Assembly: GCA_902789445.1 (NCBI GenBank)
Contig: CADAOB010000005.1
Coordinates: 30,191-94,190 of the forward strand
Direction of reading: 5' to 3'
DNA length: 64,000 bases
Origin: an uncultured Bacteroidia bacterium
Lineage (GTDB): Bacteria > Bacteroidota > Bacteroidia > Bacteroidales > UBA932
Shown: one piece after another, positions 24,019 to 32,188 of the stretch
Position numbering within the stretch: position 1 is the first letter of the stretch
Layout: every line of letters starts with the position of its first letter
The notes under the pieces: model-generated
The model's database searches: none
The model's input: only the letters and a program-made list of their open reading frames with translations
Told to the model about the DNA's origin: nothing
Program-made: the position numbers and the translations under genes

Positions 24019-26439
24019 TTATTTGGAATCAGAAGAAGAATAGTAATTATTGTAATTATGGTAGCCGTACTTGTGATACCCGTATCGGTGGTAACCATAC
24101 TTGTGGTAGCCGTAGTGGTCGGAGGAAGCATCCGTTCCGTTGAGAAGGACTGCCAGATTCGTGTATCGTTTCTCTTCATACCAGCTGTCGATCTCCGGCA
24201 GGAAGGTTTTTTCCAGCATTTTGGCCCGGATGACAAACAAGGTCAGGTCGACATAACGGTTGATAATGGATGCATCCGCCACGATCTCTACCGGCGGGCA
24301 GTCGATGAAGACATAGTCATAGGCCGCCCGCGCCTCTTCCATCAGCTGCGCGAAACGCGGCGTATAAAGCAGTTCCGTCGGATTGGGCGGCAGCGCGCCA
24401 CAAGGCAGGACATCCACTTTTCCGAGCGCTGTGACCAAGTCCCGCCAATTGTCTTTCCGGCCGCTCAGATAGGTCGAAACGCCTTCGGAGGGTTGTCCGG
24501 CGTAAGAGGAAAGCGATGCTTTGCGCAAGTCGAGGTCGATGGCCAGGACTTTCTTGTCCTTCAGGCCTACCGCCGTGGACAGGTTGGCCGAGATGAAGGT
24601 CTTGCCGCTGCCCGGCGTCAGGGACGTCAGCATCACGACCTTATGGGACGCATCGAAGCCCAGCAGGAATTCCAGGTTGCTGCGCACCACGCGGAAAGCC
24701 TCGTTCATCATGTTGCGGCTCTTCTCTATGACCAGCACCTCGGGCTTCTTGTCTTCTTTTTTCTTCTTCTTGAAAGACAGCTTCTTTTTCTTCTCGCTCA
24801 TGGCGAGCGGAATCTCGCCGGCAAACGGTGTATGAAGCTGCTTCAGGTCGTCACGCCCCTGAACCGTCGTCTTGAAAAGTTCCTTGAGGAACAGCACCAC
24901 GGCAGGAACAGCCAGGCCTAATGCCAGCGCCAGCAGGTAAATGTTGCGGGGCACCGGCTCGATGGGCGTCCAGCTGCCGTGCGGCGGCTCGACCAACTGG
25001 GTATTGTATGCGGTGAAAGCCTGGGACAGTTCATTTTCTTCGCGTGTCTGGAGCAGGAAAAGATAGAGCGACTCCTTGACCTTCTGCTGCCGTTCGACGG
25101 AAAGCAGGTAGTTTTCCTGTTTCGGGGCAGTGGCTACGCGGCTGACAGCCTGGCTCCGCGACGACTGCAGGGCCTGCTGCTGAGAACGCAGCATTGTCAG
25201 CTCACTGCTGAGGGCTTCGATGATCGAGCCGTGCAGGATACCGAGCTGCTTGTTCAAATCCAAAACGAGCGGATTCTGCGGCGAGGAGTAGGCCAGGTGG
25301 TTGTTGCGCTGGAGCACCAGGTTGTTGTATTCGGCGATGCGCTGTACGATGGCACCGTTCTCGATGCCCATGTTGAAAGGAATCTGCTGAGAATCATCCG
25401 CGTTGCTGACCAGATAGTCATAGACCATCCGCACCTGGTGAATACGGCTGTCCAGCAAGGTCATCTGCTGTTCGATGTCATTGGCCCGTGCGAGCGCCTG
25501 TGCGCCGGAGGCGTGCGCATCGACAATCAGATTCTCGGACTTGTAGCTGGAGATGTTCTGTTCGACGCTGCCAAGCTCCTGCTCGATGACGGCGAGTCGT
25601 TCCCGGATAAAGTCGTTGGTACTGATGATCTTCCGGTTCCGTTCCTGCATCCATTGCTCGTTATAGACGGATACGAGCGTGTTGAGCACGTCTTCCGCCC
25701 GCGAAGGCGAGACATCCCGGTAATGGATGTCGATGACCGTGGAATTCTTGTCACGCAGGCCGGCATAAATGCGGCTGCGCACCCGTCCGGTCGCAGACTC
25801 AATGCCCGAGCGTCTCACATGCAGCTGACAGGCACTCTTCTGCTTGTAATAGGGCGACGGAACCACCGCGATGCGTCCGGCTTCCGTCTGGACGGTATCC
25901 CCCAGATGCAGCTGCACGGCCTCCGGGAAACGCTTTCCGCCCCGCTGCAGTTCCGCCAGCCGGACGCTTCCGTCCGCATTCAGCGATACATCCAGTCCCG
26001 CGCTCTCCCGGTCGCTCAAGTCCAGGAAACGAACCTGGAGCGGGAGATCCAGCCCATACACCGTTTTGTCGTAGAACGGGCCGTCCTGCGTATATTCCAC
26101 GTCAAGGTTCAGGCGCCGGACGACTTCTTCCGCCACGATGGCCGTATTCATCATCAGGATCTCGTTGGCCAGGTTGGTCGGTGTCTGGGTGATGCCCAGT
26201 TCTTTCAGCGTACGGTCGGTATCGCTCACGTTCGACCTGACCATGATGGAAGCCGAACGGGCATAGACCGGCTGTTTGCTTTTCACATAGAAGAAAGCGG
26301 CGACCAGTGCGACAAGCAGGCAGAGCGCAAACCAGAACCAGTTGCGAAGGATAATACCCAGAATGTCCTTGATCATGACCGCCGGACTGCTTCCCTGGCG
26401 TCCGCCGGTATTTCCAGTACGAATGATTTCTCTGTCCAT
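24019..26439 (-). CDS. wzc: Wzc-like polysaccharide co-polymerase with tyrosine-kinase domain
   Basis: 806 residues. A first membrane segment (about 30-52, FWFALCLLVALVAAFFYV) is followed by a Wzz-type periplasmic domain with coiled coil, a second membrane segment near 500 and a cytoplasmic BY-kinase: Walker A SLTPGSGKT (606-614), Walker A' VLAIDLDLRKA (631-641), Walker B YVFIDCPP. The C terminus is a tyrosine cluster with 11 Tyr in residues 776-800, built from four G-Y-H-x-Y repeats; in Wzc homologues such tails are autophosphorylated and control chain length and export. It lies between wza and the ABC exporter, an arrangement more usual for Wzy-dependent systems. Confidence 0.93.
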   Translation of the reverse strand: MDREIIRTGNTGGRQGSSPAVMIKDILGIILRNWFWFALCLLVALVAAFFYVKSKQPVYARSASIMVRSNVSDTDRTLKELGITQTPTNLANEILMMNTAIVAEEVVRRLNLDVEYTQDGPFYDKTVYGLDLPLQVRFLDLSDRESAGLDVSLNADGSVRLAELQRGGKRFPEAVQLHLGDTVQTEAGRIAVVPSPYYKQKSACQLHVRRSGIESATGRVRSRIYAGLRDKNSTVIDIHYRDVSPSRAEDVLNTLVSVYNEQWMQERNRKIISTNDFIRERLAVIEQELGSVEQNISSYKSENLIVDAHASGAQALARANDIEQQMTLLDSRIHQVRMVYDYLVSNADDSQQIPFNMGIENGAIVQRIAEYNNLVLQRNNHLAYSSPQNPLVLDLNKQLGILHGSIIEALSSELTMLRSQQQALQSSRSQAVSRVATAPKQENYLLSVERQQKVKESLYLFLLQTREENELSQAFTAYNTQLVEPPHGSWTPIEPVPRNIYLLALALGLAVPAVVLFLKELFKTTVQGRDDLKQLHTPFAGEIPLAMSEKKKKLSFKKKKKEDKKPEVLVIEKSRNMMNEAFRVVRSNLEFLLGFDASHKVVMLTSLTPGSGKTFISANLSTAVGLKDKKVLAIDLDLRKASLSSYAGQPSEGVSTYLSGRKDNWRDLVTALGKVDVLPCGALPPNPTELLYTPRFAQLMEEARAAYDYVFIDCPPVEIVADASIINRYVDLTLFVIRAKMLEKTFLPEIDSWYEEKRYTNLAVLLNGTDASSDHYGYHKYGYHRYGYHKYGYHNYNNYYSSSDSK
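24052..24111 (-). repeat. Four 15-base units encoding the G-Y-H-x-Y tail of Wzc
   Basis: Residues 777-796 of the Wzc-like protein are GYHKY, GYHRY, GYHKY, GYHNY. The codons differ between units mostly at silent positions, so the repeat has been kept at protein level rather than copied recently. It carries eight of the eleven tail tyrosines and four histidines. Confidence 0.85.
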
Positions 26440-26447
26440 GGTTCAGA

Positions 26448-27293
26448 TCAGTTGCCGGGAGTTATCGGAATGAAACGGGTGACCAGCGTCACCAGCGAAA
26501 TGACCAGCGACGGAATGGATACCCAGAAGCCGAACGAACGGAACGTCGTGGCGTTGATGTCCGACTGGGCACGCCGTTTCGCATTGGGCTCCACATAGAT
26601 CAGGTCGTTCTGCTGCAGATAGTACACCGGCGAATCATAGATGCTTCCCGTCTTGGTCAGGTCGATGGTGTAAGCATTCTGGACACCGTCCTCCGTCCGG
26701 AGGACCAGCACGTTCTCCCGCTGTCCTTCGATGGTCAGGTCACCGGCCAGGGCAATGGCCTCGAGGATCGTGATCTGGTCGGTCGGAATCTCGATGCGTC
26801 CCTTGCGCCCGACTTCGCCGAGCACCGTGAAACTGAGGCCGGCATAGTCCACGATGACCGTCGGATCAAGAAGGAGCTGTGTCTCGATCAGTTTATCCTT
26901 GACCCGTTCCGCCACTTCGAGGCGCGTGAGTCCTTCTACCAGGACCCTGCCCAATGTCGGAATTTCAACATATCCTTCCGGGTCAACCGTATAGGAAAGG
27001 TACTGTCCCCCGCTGACGCCAGATCCGCCTCCGGAATTTGCGCCGTAGAGATTGGTACTGCCTATACTGGAAAGGTTGAACAAAGCGGACAATTCCCGGT
27101 CGCGGCTGAACACCGTGATCCGGAGACGGTCGCCAGGTTTCAGTTTCAACTGTTGTGGCTGCTGCACCTCCATCGGAATGTCGCGCTGCAGGTCCTGCAG
27201 ATAACTCACCTGTTCCGGTGCACCGCACGATGTGGCAAGGCAAAACAGGCAAATGCCCAGGACGACCGGGACAAGGCATCTGGAAAGATTCAT
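26448..27293 (-). CDS. wza: Polysaccharide export outer-membrane lipoprotein (Wza/OPX family)
   Basis: 281 residues. A lipoprotein signal ends at LATSC (Cys23). The polysaccharide-biosynthesis/export domain follows (LKLKPGDRLRITVFSRD, YTVDPEGYVEIPTLGRV) and then SLBB-type repeats (FTVLGEVGRKGRIEIP, ILEAIALAGDL, YYLQQNDLIYVEP). The C terminus has a hydrophobic segment (about 256-273), which in this family can span the outer membrane. It forms the exit channel for the glycan and sits 8 bases upstream of wzc. A perfect -7 box lies upstream at 27400-27407, with a leader of roughly 100 bases. Confidence 0.93.
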   Translation of the reverse strand: MNLSRCLVPVVLGICLFCLATSCGAPEQVSYLQDLQRDIPMEVQQPQQLKLKPGDRLRITVFSRDRELSALFNLSSIGSTNLYGANSGGGSGVSGGQYLSYTVDPEGYVEIPTLGRVLVEGLTRLEVAERVKDKLIETQLLLDPTVIVDYAGLSFTVLGEVGRKGRIEIPTDQITILEAIALAGDLTIEGQRENVLVLRTEDGVQNAYTIDLTKTGSIYDSPVYYLQQNDLIYVEPNAKRRAQSDINATTFRSFGFWVSIPSLVISLVTLVTRFIPITPGN

Positions 27294-27416
27294 AGAACTA
27301 CTTATTAATCAAATGAATAAAGCTACGCTGACAGTCTCGCGCAAGCAAAACCGCATCATAGGTGACAAAAAAACAGGATGTAATACACCCATAAAGTCAC
27401 AAATATAAGGAAAAAA
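27294..27416 (-). promoter_or_regulatory. Leader between upxY and wza with a -7 promoter box
   Basis: This 123-base gap has a perfect TATATTTG (-7, minus strand, 27407-27400) just after the upxY stop, leaving a leader of about 100 bases before wza. No clear rho-independent hairpin is seen in it. It may be a second start point for the operon or a target for UpxY-mediated antitermination. Confidence 0.45.
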
Positions 27417-27941
27417 TCAGACTTTTTCCAGCCATGCGCGCGGAACTTGCGCACGGGCCCACAGAACGCCCATCAAACCGACGACCACATAGGTGCGCCC
27501 CAGCAGCTCCAGCACATAACCTTCCACTCCCTTGAGAGAGCCTTCGACCACGCGGACCCGGTCGCCCAGCTCCAAGGGCTGGTCCACAAGACCGCCCTCT
27601 TCTATCGAGCAATCGAATACCTTGCGGAAGTCCTCCATTTCCTTGTCGCGGACAACCATCATCCGGTGCGTGGCACAGTCAATCATCCAGGTCATCGGCA
27701 GCCGGTAATCAGCCACCAGCGAACAGGCCTCGGCCTTGGTAGCCCGCACGAACACCAGATTGGTGGCCAATGGCTTTTCCGTCATGCGACGGCCGCTGCG
27801 TCCCGCCCGCTTGACAGGGACCCGGTTCGTCGGCACGAAATGCTCTATCTCCCGATTTGCCAACCAGTCGCGGATTTTGATTTCCTGCCGGAAATATCGG
27901 GTACGGGCCACGAACCAGTGCGGAGTAATATCCAATGCCAT
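27417..27941 (-). CDS. UpxY-family transcription antiterminator (NusG paralog)
   Basis: 174 residues from ATG 27941 (a TTG 12 bases upstream is less likely). HWFVARTRYFRQEIKIRDWL is the NusG N-terminal domain opening; KPLATNLVFVRAT and LGDRVRVVEGSLKGVEGYV (KOW motif) complete the family. In Bacteroides, UpxY proteins are the first gene of each capsular polysaccharide operon and prevent premature termination in that operon's own leader. Position here, first and in the same direction as the polysaccharide genes, fits that role. The usual partner UpxZ is not seen next to it. Confidence 0.9.
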   Translation of the reverse strand: MALDITPHWFVARTRYFRQEIKIRDWLANREIEHFVPTNRVPVKRAGRSGRRMTEKPLATNLVFVRATKAEACSLVADYRLPMTWMIDCATHRMMVVRDKEMEDFRKVFDCSIEEGGLVDQPLELGDRVRVVEGSLKGVEGYVLELLGRTYVVVGLMGVLWARAQVPRAWLEKV

Positions 27942-27964
27942 TTTCGTTGACAAGATTGATTATA

Positions 27965-27972
27965 CAAATATG
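27965..27972 (-). promoter_or_regulatory. -7 promoter box for upxY
   Basis: CATATTTG on the minus strand matches 7 of 8 positions of TAnnTTTG and lies 23 bases before the upxY ATG. No good -33 TTTG at the right distance. Confidence 0.35.
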
Positions 27973-28015
27973 GAAAAAAAAACGGTTTCTTCGCCATCTG
28001 TTGCAAGCTTTTCAT

Positions 28016-28023
28016 TAAATTTG
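28016..28023 (+). promoter_or_regulatory. -7 promoter box for the SGNH hydrolase gene
   Basis: TAAATTTG is a perfect match to TAnnTTTG, 19 bases before the ATG at 28043. With the facing box at 27965-27972 it forms a divergent promoter region of 101 bases. Confidence 0.5.
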
Positions 28024-28042
28024 TTGTACAAATCGTTATGTC

Positions 28043-29137
28043 ATGAAGCGTTTCCTCCTCCTGTCCCTGCCGGTTCTTGCCCTTCTGCTCCCGGCCCCGT
28101 CTTTCGCCCAGAAAGCATCGGAACTCAATTATGTCGATGCCCGCAACCTGATGCTCATCAACCAAGGTTACGACAACACCGAACTTTATTACTCGAGACT
28201 TCCCGAGGACCTGAAGTCACAGACCCGGAAAGGCGTCTGGGACCTCGGCCTCAACTCCGCCGGCCTGGCCATCCGCTTCTCGACCGACAGCCGCACCATC
28301 GGCTTCCGCTGGACGCTGCTCAACAACTTCATCATGCACCATATGGCCGGAACGGGCATCCGCGGCATCGACCTGTACATCCTCGACGAGAATGACCACT
28401 GGCAGTTCATCGGCACGGGCATCCCCAACGGGAAAGACACGACCAAAACCCAGATCGTCGTCAGCGGCATGGAAGGCAAGGACCACGAGTATATGGCCTA
28501 TCTGCCGCTCTACGACGGCGTGACCAAAGTGGAGGTCGGCGTGACCAGGAATGCGTCCATCGGCATGCCCCATCGCGACCTGCTGACCAAAGGCAAGGAG
28601 AAACCCCTGGTCTTCTACGGCACCAGCATCACCCAGGGCGGCTGCGCCTCCCGCCCGGGCATGGTCTATACCTCTATTATAAGCCGCGCCCTGCAGAAAG
28701 AATGCGTCAACCTGGGATTCAGCGGCAACGCCCGGATGGACAAGTCGATGGCCGAGGCCGTTGCCCGCATCGACGCCGACCAGTATGTGATTGCCTGCCT
28801 GGAGAACTGTACGATCAAGGTCATGCAGGACAGCGCCTGGTATTTCCTGACCTACCTGGGAAAGAAACGGCCGGATGCCCCCATCTACATGGTCGAGCAC
28901 ATCTGGTTCTCCCATGCGGCCGTGAACAAGGAAGTCCACGACCAGATTGCCGAGAAGAACGCCTACTGGCATGAACTGTATCTGCGCCTGCGCAAAGAGG
29001 GATACAATAATTTCCGCTACATCTCGGCCGACGGCCTGACGGGTCCCGACGGGGAAGGCGCCGTGGACGGCTGCCACCAGACCGACCTGGGATTCCTCAG
29101 GATGTCCGAAGAATTCCTACGGCACCTCAGGCGATGA
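28043..29137 (+). CDS. Secreted SGNH/GDSL-type hydrolase
   Basis: 364 residues. Signal peptide 1-22 ends PSFA-QK. Residues ~30-180 form the beta-sandwich found before the catalytic domain in SGNH_hydro_N proteins of Bacteroidetes. The catalytic part has block I FYGTSITQGG (191-200, nucleophile Ser195), GFSGNARMD and the terminal DGCH (Asp342, His345). These are secreted esterases, often acting on acyl groups of carbohydrates. It is transcribed away from the polysaccharide locus, from its own promoter, and ends at a bidirectional terminator, so it is probably a separate unit. Confidence 0.88.
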   Translation: MKRFLLLSLPVLALLLPAPSFAQKASELNYVDARNLMLINQGYDNTELYYSRLPEDLKSQTRKGVWDLGLNSAGLAIRFSTDSRTIGFRWTLLNNFIMHHMAGTGIRGIDLYILDENDHWQFIGTGIPNGKDTTKTQIVVSGMEGKDHEYMAYLPLYDGVTKVEVGVTRNASIGMPHRDLLTKGKEKPLVFYGTSITQGGCASRPGMVYTSIISRALQKECVNLGFSGNARMDKSMAEAVARIDADQYVIACLENCTIKVMQDSAWYFLTYLGKKRPDAPIYMVEHIWFSHAAVNKEVHDQIAEKNAYWHELYLRLRKEGYNNFRYISADGLTGPDGEGAVDGCHQTDLGFLRMSEEFLRHLRR

Positions 29138-29152
29138 ATGAGACGATAAAGA

Positions 29153-29186
29153 AAAAACGCACTGCCTTGAAAGACAGTGCGTTTTT
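29153..29186. terminator. Bidirectional rho-independent terminator
   Basis: Arms AAAAACGCACTG (29153-29164) and CAGTGCGTTTTT (29175-29186) pair over 12 bases with a 10-base loop. The T run reads in both directions, so it can end the SGNH hydrolase transcript (+) and the tRNA-Pro transcript (-). Confidence 0.85.
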
Positions 29187-29197
29187 ATTTAAGTCTG

Positions 29198-29271
29198 TCG
29201 GGAAGAGGTGACTCGAACACCCGACCTCTGCGTCCCGAACGCAGCGCGCTAGCCAACTGCGCCACTTCCCG
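29198..29271 (-). tRNA. tRNA-Pro (anticodon CGG)
   Basis: A 74-base cloverleaf on the minus strand: acceptor CGGGAAG/CTTCCCG with discriminator A, D arm GCGC/GCGC, anticodon stem CTGCG/CGCAG enclosing TTCGGGA (anticodon CGG), and T arm GGGTG/CACCT around TTCGAGT. The 3' CCA is not encoded. A perfect -7 box lies 19 bases upstream and a terminator directly downstream, so it is an independent unit. Confidence 0.95.
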
Positions 29272-29289
29272 ATTTCCCGAATGGGACTG

Positions 29290-29297
29290 CAAATATA
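29290..29297 (-). promoter_or_regulatory. -7 promoter box for tRNA-Pro
   Basis: TATATTTG on the minus strand is a perfect TAnnTTTG, 18 bases before the 5' end of the tRNA, leaving a short precursor leader. Confidence 0.5.
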
Positions 29298-29314
29298 GTA
29301 ACTTTTTTTAGAAT

Positions 29315-29848
29315 CTATCGGAAATTGTTCAAAATTGTGTTCCAAAGTACGATTCCGATGGAAACCGACACGTTGAGTGAGTGTTTGGTGCCGTACTGCG
29401 GGATCTCCAGGCACAGGTCGGATGCATCGACGACCTCCTGGGCAACCCCGTTCACCTCGTTGCCGAAGACGAAGGCATAGCGGCGGCTGGCCTCCGGGCG
29501 GAAGTCCTGCAGCTGCGTTGCATGTTCCGCCTGCTCGACGCTGACGATCGTGTAGTTTTCGGCCCGCAGCGCGGCCACCGCCTCCAGTGCCGTGTCAAAG
29601 TGCACCCAGTCCACGCTGAATTCGGCGCCCAGGGCGGCCTTGTGGATTTCCGGGGTGGGCGGCGTGGCGGAGATGCCGCAGAGACAGATCCTGCCGATCC
29701 GGAAGGCGTCGCAGGTACGGAATGCCGAACCGATGTTGTGCTGGCTGCGCACATTGTCGAGAACCAGGACAAACGGCTCCTTGGCGGCGTCCCGGTACTG
29801 CTGGACGCTGAGCCGCCCCAATTCACTGTTTTTCAGTTTCCGAAACAT
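29315..29848 (-). CDS. SpoU/TrmH-family RNA 2'-O-methyltransferase
   Basis: 177 residues, the catalytic SPOUT domain only. DNVRSQHNIGSAFRTCDAF (motif 1), FVFGNEVNGV (motif 2) and LEIPQYGTKHSLNVSVSIGI (motif 3, knot) are all present. These enzymes methylate ribose 2'-OH in tRNA or rRNA using SAM. No N-terminal RNA-binding extension of the RlmB type is present, so a TrmH/TrmL-like tRNA role is more likely, but the target base cannot be read from sequence. The 3' end lies 43 bases from the tRNA-Pro gene, on the same strand. Confidence 0.9.
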   Translation of the reverse strand: MFRKLKNSELGRLSVQQYRDAAKEPFVLVLDNVRSQHNIGSAFRTCDAFRIGRICLCGISATPPTPEIHKAALGAEFSVDWVHFDTALEAVAALRAENYTIVSVEQAEHATQLQDFRPEASRRYAFVFGNEVNGVAQEVVDASDLCLEIPQYGTKHSLNVSVSIGIVLWNTILNNFR

Positions 29849-29869
29849 CTTTTGTCAAAATTGCGGCAG

Positions 29870-29896
29870 CAAATATAGGAATTTGTTTTATCTTTG
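29870..29896. promoter_or_regulatory. Divergent -7 boxes for the TrmH-family gene (-) and glyA (+)
   Basis: TATATTTG on the minus strand (29877-29870) lies 21 bases before the methyltransferase ATG; TATCTTTG on the plus strand (29889-29896) lies 48 bases before the glyA ATG at 29945. Both are perfect TAnnTTTG matches. The two -7 boxes are only 11 bases apart, so the two promoters must overlap. Confidence 0.5.
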
Positions 29897-29944
29897 TAAA
29901 TCTATTCCGAATGAAGTAAACAAAATAATAAATTGCCAATCTAT

Positions 29945-31225
29945 ATGAAACAAGACGTTCAAATTTCCGACCTGATCCGCAAGGAAGAGGAGCGCCAGAG
30001 CGAAGGTATCGAGCTGATCGCATCTGAAAACTTTGTGAGCAAGCAGGTGCTTGAAGCACTCGGCAGCGTGTGCACCAACAAATATGCAGAGGGTTACCCC
30101 AGGGCCCGCTACTACGGCGGATGCGAAGTTGTTGACCAGATCGAGCAGCTGGCCATCGACCGCCTGTGCAAACTTTTCGACGCCGAGTATGCCAATGTGC
30201 AGCCGCACTCGGGCGCCCAGGCCAACATGGCGGTGTTCTTCGCCTGCCTCCAGCCGGGCGACACCTTCATGGGTCTTGACCTGGCCCACGGCGGCCACCT
30301 GACGCACGGCTCCCCGGTCAACATGTCGGGCAAGATGTATCACGCCATCGGTTACCAGCTCAACAAGGAAACCGGCCTGGTCGATTACGACGATATGGAG
30401 CGCAAGGCGCTTGAATATAAACCGAAGCTCATCATCGGCGGTGCCTCCGCCTATTCCCGCGAATGGGACTGGGAGCGGATGCGCGCCATCGCCGACAAGG
30501 TGGGTGCCATCTTCATGGTGGACATGGCGCACCCGGCCGGCCTGATCGCCGCCGGTCTGCTGAAGAACCCGGTGAAATATGCCCACATCGTGACCTCCAC
30601 CACGCACAAGACCCTCCGCGGTCCGCGCGGCGGCGTCATCCTCATCGGCAAGGATTTCGACAACCCGTGGGGCATCACCACGCCGAAGGGTGAGATCAAG
30701 AAGATGAGCGCCATGATCAACTCCGCCGTCTTCCCGGGCATCCAGGGCGGTCCGCTCGAGCACTGCATCGCCGCCAAAGCCGTGGCCTTCTACGAGGCCC
30801 TGCAGCCGGAATTCCGCGACTACCAGGTCCAGGTCCAGAAGAACGCCAAGGCCCTGGCCGAGGCCTTCATCAAGAAGGGCTACTACATCGTCTCCGGCGG
30901 CACCGACAACCACCTGATGCTGATCGACCTCCGTACGAAGTTCCCCGACCTGACGGGTAAAGTGGCCGAGAAAGCCCTGGTCCGCGCCGGCATCACCGTC
31001 AACAAGAACATGGTGCCGTTCGACAGCCGCAGCGCCTTCCAAACCTCCGGTCTGCGCGTCGGCACGCCGGCCGTCACCTCCCGCGGTCTGGTCGAGAAGG
31101 ACATGCCGGGCATCGTCGATCTGATCGACAAGGTGCTCTGCAATGTTGAAAACGACCAGGTGATCGAGGAAGTCCGCCAGCAGGTCAAGATGAAGATGAA
31201 CGGCCTGCCGCTCAACCGCTGGTAG
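29945..31225 (+). CDS. glyA: Serine hydroxymethyltransferase
   Basis: 426 residues from ATG 29945 (a TTG 12 bases upstream is also in frame). [33 protein letters not shown] and [13 protein letters not shown] with the pyridoxal-phosphate lysine Lys222 are all conserved. It converts serine and tetrahydrofolate to glycine and methylene-tetrahydrofolate in the cytoplasm, the main one-carbon source. Own promoter upstream and a strong terminator at 31248-31282. Full length and intact. Confidence 0.98.
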   Translation: MKQDVQISDLIRKEEERQSEGIELIASENFVSKQVLEALGSVCTNKYAEGYPRARYYGGCEVVDQIEQLAIDRLCKLFDAEYANVQPHSGAQANMAVFFACLQPGDTFMGLDLAHGGHLTHGSPVNMSGKMYHAIGYQLNKETGLVDYDDMERKALEYKPKLIIGGASAYSREWDWERMRAIADKVGAIFMVDMAHPAGLIAAGLLKNPVKYAHIVTSTTHKTLRGPRGGVILIGKDFDNPWGITTPKGEIKKMSAMINSAVFPGIQGGPLEHCIAAKAVAFYEALQPEFRDYQVQVQKNAKALAEAFIKKGYYIVSGGTDNHLMLIDLRTKFPDLTGKVAEKALVRAGITVNKNMVPFDSRSAFQTSGLRVGTPAVTSRGLVEKDMPGIVDLIDKVLCNVENDQVIEEVRQQVKMKMNGLPLNRW

Positions 31226-31247
31226 AAATACAAAAAGAACCTGAACC

Positions 31248-31282
31248 AAAAAGCCTTCCGACGCAGGTCGGAAGGCTTTTTT
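31248..31282. terminator. Bidirectional terminator between glyA and the rnf operon
   Basis: A 15-base perfect stem (AAAAAGCCTTCCGAC with GTCGGAAGGCTTTTT) and a GCAG loop. The T run on one side and A run on the other suit both glyA (+) and the long minus-strand operon ending at 31286. Confidence 0.92.
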
Positions 31283-31285
31283 CAT

Positions 31286-31570
31286 TCAAGGGTTCATCAG
31301 ATCTTTGTTGACGAAGCGCAGGATGTTGTAGATCGACTCGATGGCGGCGTCGGCCGGACCTTCGGGGTCGAGGAGCTTGGCCTTGTTGAGATGGTTGATG
31401 GCCTCGCCCCAGAGTTGCTGGCGCCGGTAGAGATTGCCCAGCATATACCAGCCGCTCGGATTGTCCGGCTCGCGCCGGACGAAGTCGCGCAAAGACTGAT
31501 GCGCTTCTTCGAGCGCACCGGCCCGAAGAAGCGCTTCAATGTCTTGCAAAGTCAGCGGTTTACGATTCAT
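31286..31570 (-). CDS. Small tetratricopeptide-repeat protein
   Basis: 94 residues. DIEALLRAGALEEAHQSLRDFVRREPDNPSGWYMLGN and LYRRQQLWGEAINHLNKAKLLDP (broken here only by family boundaries) are two TPR units, followed by a short helix. It is soluble, without signal peptide. It is the last gene of the rnf operon, 15 bases after rnfA, and ends at the terminator. Small TPR proteins often mediate assembly; a link to the Rnf complex is only suggested by position. Confidence 0.8.
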   Translation of the reverse strand: MNRKPLTLQDIEALLRAGALEEAHQSLRDFVRREPDNPSGWYMLGNLYRRQQLWGEAINHLNKAKLLDPEGPADAAIESIYNILRFVNKDLMNP

Positions 31571-31585
31571 CGTTCGTCGCGACGC

Positions 31586-32185
31586 TTACACCAGACCCGA
31601 GAAGCCCATGAAGGCAAGCGCCATGATACCGGCGGTCAGCAGGGCGATAGGGACACCCTTGAAGGCCTTGGGCACATTGCTCAGCTCGAGCTGTTCGCGG
31701 ATACCGGCGAAAAGGATCAGCGCCAGGCCGTAGCCGATAGCCGTGGCGATGGCGAAGAGAACCGACTGGCCCAGGCCCAGCATGTGGGCGCCGGCACCGA
31801 AGTCATACTCGTTGGTGACCACCTGGATGGCCACACCCAGCACCACGCAGTTGGTGGTGATCAGCGGCAGGAAGATACCCAGGGCCTGGTAGAGCGAAGG
31901 GCTGATCTTCTTGATGATGATCTCGACCATCTGCACGAGCGAGGCGATCACCAGGATGAAGCTCACCGTCTGCAGGAATTCGATGTGGAGGGGCACCAGC
32001 ACATAGTACTGGAGCAGGTAGGTAACCAGCGTGGCGATGGCCATCACAAAGGTCACGGCGGCGGTCATGCCGACGGCCGTACCGACTTTCTTGGAAACGC
32101 CCAGGAACGGGCACACGCCCAGGAACTGGCTCAGGACGACATTGTTGACGAATATCGCCGAAATGAAGATAAGCAGGATTTCCAT
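31586..32185 (-). CDS. rnfA: Rnf electron transport complex subunit A
   Basis: 199 residues, six membrane segments. [22 protein letters not shown] near the start and [14 protein letters not shown] in the middle are RnfA/NqrE signatures; the cysteines in these two motifs hold the intramembrane iron-sulfur site between RnfA and RnfE. The complex couples electron transfer from reduced ferredoxin to NAD with Na+ or H+ pumping. Three-base gap after rnfE. Confidence 0.95.
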   Translation of the reverse strand: MEILLIFISAIFVNNVVLSQFLGVCPFLGVSKKVGTAVGMTAAVTFVMAIATLVTYLLQYYVLVPLHIEFLQTVSFILVIASLVQMVEIIIKKISPSLYQALGIFLPLITTNCVVLGVAIQVVTNEYDFGAGAHMLGLGQSVLFAIATAIGYGLALILFAGIREQLELSNVPKAFKGVPIALLTAGIMALAFMGFSGLV

Positions 32186-32188
32186 CGT

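Noticed and set aside
24052-24111. Short tandem repeat considered as a CRISPR or variable-number repeat
   Set aside because: Units are 15 bases, in frame, contiguous without spacers, and diverged at silent sites. No CRISPR array or cas gene is seen in the window.
1-27941. Search for Wzx flippase, Wzy polymerase and transposase genes in the polysaccharide locus
   Set aside because: No multi-helix protein other than the ABC permease and no transposase-like gene was found; absence is limited to this window because the operon continues past its left edge.
29198-29271. tRNA-Pro gene considered as an integration site for a mobile element
   Set aside because: No integrase and no repeat of the tRNA 3' end was noticed nearby; the gene has its own promoter and terminator.
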